Shown in pieces: positions 39,213 to 40,939 of a stretch of DNA of 40,939 nt. The notes under the pieces were generated by a model. The model had not been told where the DNA came from, ran no database searches, and was given only the letters and a program-made list of their open reading frames with translations. Made by a program: the position numbers and the translations under genes. The stretch comes from Diplocarpon mali (lineage: Eukaryota > Ascomycota > Leotiomycetes > Helotiales > Drepanopezizaceae), in contig JAENRP010000373.1 of the NCBI GenBank assembly GCA_024741835.1, positions 1 through 40,939 of the forward strand, written 5' to 3'. Position 1 is the stretch's first letter. The number at the start of each line of letters is the position of its first letter.

Positions 39213-40939
39213 TGGATTTCGCGCTAGCGAACTCTATTCTATTTCCTATATCTGCAGATTGATTTTTCATATGAAATTTTAAATTATAATAAAAGTTATA
39301 ATATTATATATATTACTAGCGAGTACCTTTAAAGGTCTTCCTAAAGGGGTGTATTATAGGTATGCCTATTATATATTTATCATATAATCTATTATATAAT
39401 ATATCATATATATAATATGTTATATAACTTGCCATATGACTTAGTGGCAGCCCTTGTTAAATAGCTTATAGTTAAAGAAGCTCTTATAAATAAAAGATAT
39501 CTAATATCGTCGTTTATACCTTATACTTCTTCGTACCCTCTTCTAGTTTACTATCAAGTTCACTATTAGAGAACCTTATTGCTATATTATATTAGCTTAG
39601 CGCTTTTATATAATTATATAGTTACTCTATAGTTCCTTAAATTTATACAAACCTTTTAAATTCTAATAATTGTAATATTTACTAGGTATATACTTATATA
39701 CTTATATTAGGTACCTATATAACCTTGGATTTCACTATAGAATTAGCAAAAGTGGTAGGGGTAGATTTATATATAGTATGCATATATACCTTATAATAGC
39801 ATTATAACATTTTACTCAATTCCTTTATATCTCTTATACTCTTTTTAAATCTTTAAGATTTAGATAATATATATCTTAAATACTTATTGCTTTTACCTTT
39901 TATAATAGTTAGGCCATTTATGCTTAAGATTTAGTTCTAGGTTTTACTATACTATAAGCTAAGCAAATACTATATACTTAGTCTATAGGGAAATAATCTA
40001 AGGTTTTCTATCTATGCGCTATACTAGAACTTTCTTTTATATAAGGGTTTCAATAGGAGGTACTTAAAGCTTAGGAATTAATAACAGTTGAGATAATTAG
40101 AGATTTGAATAGGAAAATGCTAAATAGATATAAAGTAGTGATTATTATAAAAGGTGGCTATATAAAATACTAAGGAATTTAATAAAAGCAGCATTGCTAA
40201 GAATCTAGTATATATAGATAGAGAACCTTAGATTATTATACCTTATATAAAGTATATAAGCTTAATTTAACTTTACTAGCCATTTATAATAGTAGGAGAT
40301 TTAATCGCAAGCCTTATAGAATTTAAAACTGTGTTTTAAGAAGAGTTAGTTACTATATAGTATAATCTATAATACTATTAGCTTAAGTTTTTTATTTTAT
40401 AACCCTTGATTCTAATTATATTACTTAAAATATTATCATTTTTTATTACAAATATTATAATACTTCTTCTTAAAACTGGATTTTTAAATTATTATATATC
40501 TTTAAATGCAAATTTGAATTGCTAAATAAGCACTAAGCTAAGGTCTTCCCCTTAAGTAGTTCCTATAATACTTTATTATTAGCTAAATAGATACTTTAAA
40601 AAAGTATATTTAACTTTATAAACCTACTAAGAACCCCCTTAGATTCTATACTTATATTGCTTCTATTTAGCCTATGATAAAGTACTTTAAATATAAGGGT
40701 AGCTATCTAATAAAAAGCAAGTATTCTAATAATATAAAACGTAAGTATAGCGAGTCGAATGCTTTAAGCCTTAATACTTAAATAAAATATTAAGACCTTA
40801 TAGTCTTATAAGCTTTAAGTTAATAATTTATAATGCTTTTTTCTTCTTTAAGAATAGTAAATTAGTATTTTAGCTAATATGCTCTTCCTTTATTATAGAC
40901 CTTAACTTTAATTAAAATATAATATAAAAGTATATTTAT
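39213..40939. repeat. Unit F, second copy, cut by the window end
   Basis: 1727 bp matching 34770-36497. Each copy has C or G at sites where the other has T or A (for example GCAGGTATGCCCGTT in copy one against ATAGGTATGCCTATT here; ACTAGCAAG in copy one against ACTAGCGAG here), so both decayed independently by RIP-type change. Confidence 0.85.

Noticed and set aside
1..40939. Mitochondrial or plasmid origin because of AT-richness
   Set aside because: The AT bias follows C-to-T/G-to-A decay of nuclear LTR retrotransposons; no mitochondrial gene, tRNA or rRNA is seen.
1..40939. Centromere or subtelomere assignment
   Set aside because: The block would fit either, but no telomere repeat, centromere mark or host gene is present to decide.

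Overview
The window is a fungal (most likely filamentous ascomycete) heterochromatic block made only of decayed, nested LTR retrotransposons. I see no host gene, rRNA, tRNA or CRISPR array. The DNA carries the mark of repeat-induced point mutation (RIP): TpA is in large excess, CpA/TpG is depleted, in-frame stops are almost all TAA/TAG where related proteins have Gln or Trp, and sister copies differ almost only by C/T and G/A. Most polyproteins are therefore pseudogenes, recognised by translating through stops. Domain calls were made by eye from conserved motifs, so domain edges are approximate. LTR ends and target-site duplications (TSDs) were read to the base.

Layout. (1) 1-3369, minus: 5' part of a Ty1/copia element (A), running off the left edge. 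(2) 3370-3672 and 11262-16963, plus: a copia element (C) whose gag is interrupted by A on the left and by B in the middle. (3) 3673-11256, minus: a complete copia element (B), 7584 bp, with 197-bp LTRs and TSD GCTTC. (4) 16964-18560, 25795-26196, 26443-26913 and 34029-34769, plus: a copia pol (D) split by four insertions: C, E1, a solo LTR and E2. (5) 18561-25789: Ty3/gypsy chromovirus E1, with 252-bp LTRs and TSD GGTAG. (6) 26197-26437: an inverted solo LTR of the same family, TSD GTAAG. (7) 26914-34023: sister chromovirus E2, with 250-bp LTRs and TSD CTTTA/CTCTA. (8) 34770-40939: a 4443-bp unit in direct tandem repeat (F), the second copy cut by the window end. Order of events: D is oldest; C, E1, E2 and the solo LTR entered D; A and B entered C.

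The most unusual signals. First, a near-palindromic 23-bp core (ACTC-N15-GAGT) occurs 23 times, in both copia (A, D) and gypsy (E1, E2) elements. Wherever it lies in a polyprotein it is on the coding strand, in one reading frame (T-P/L-x-P-x-x-R/Q-V) and at a domain boundary, with array spacings that are multiples of 3. One further copy sits at the polypurine-tract end of D. Second, copia elements B and C each carry a degenerate but similar accessory ORF antisense to pol, between pol and the 3' LTR. Third, E1 and E2 have a 10-nt tract next to the 5' LTR that is complementary to the LTR itself, suggesting Tf1-like self-priming.
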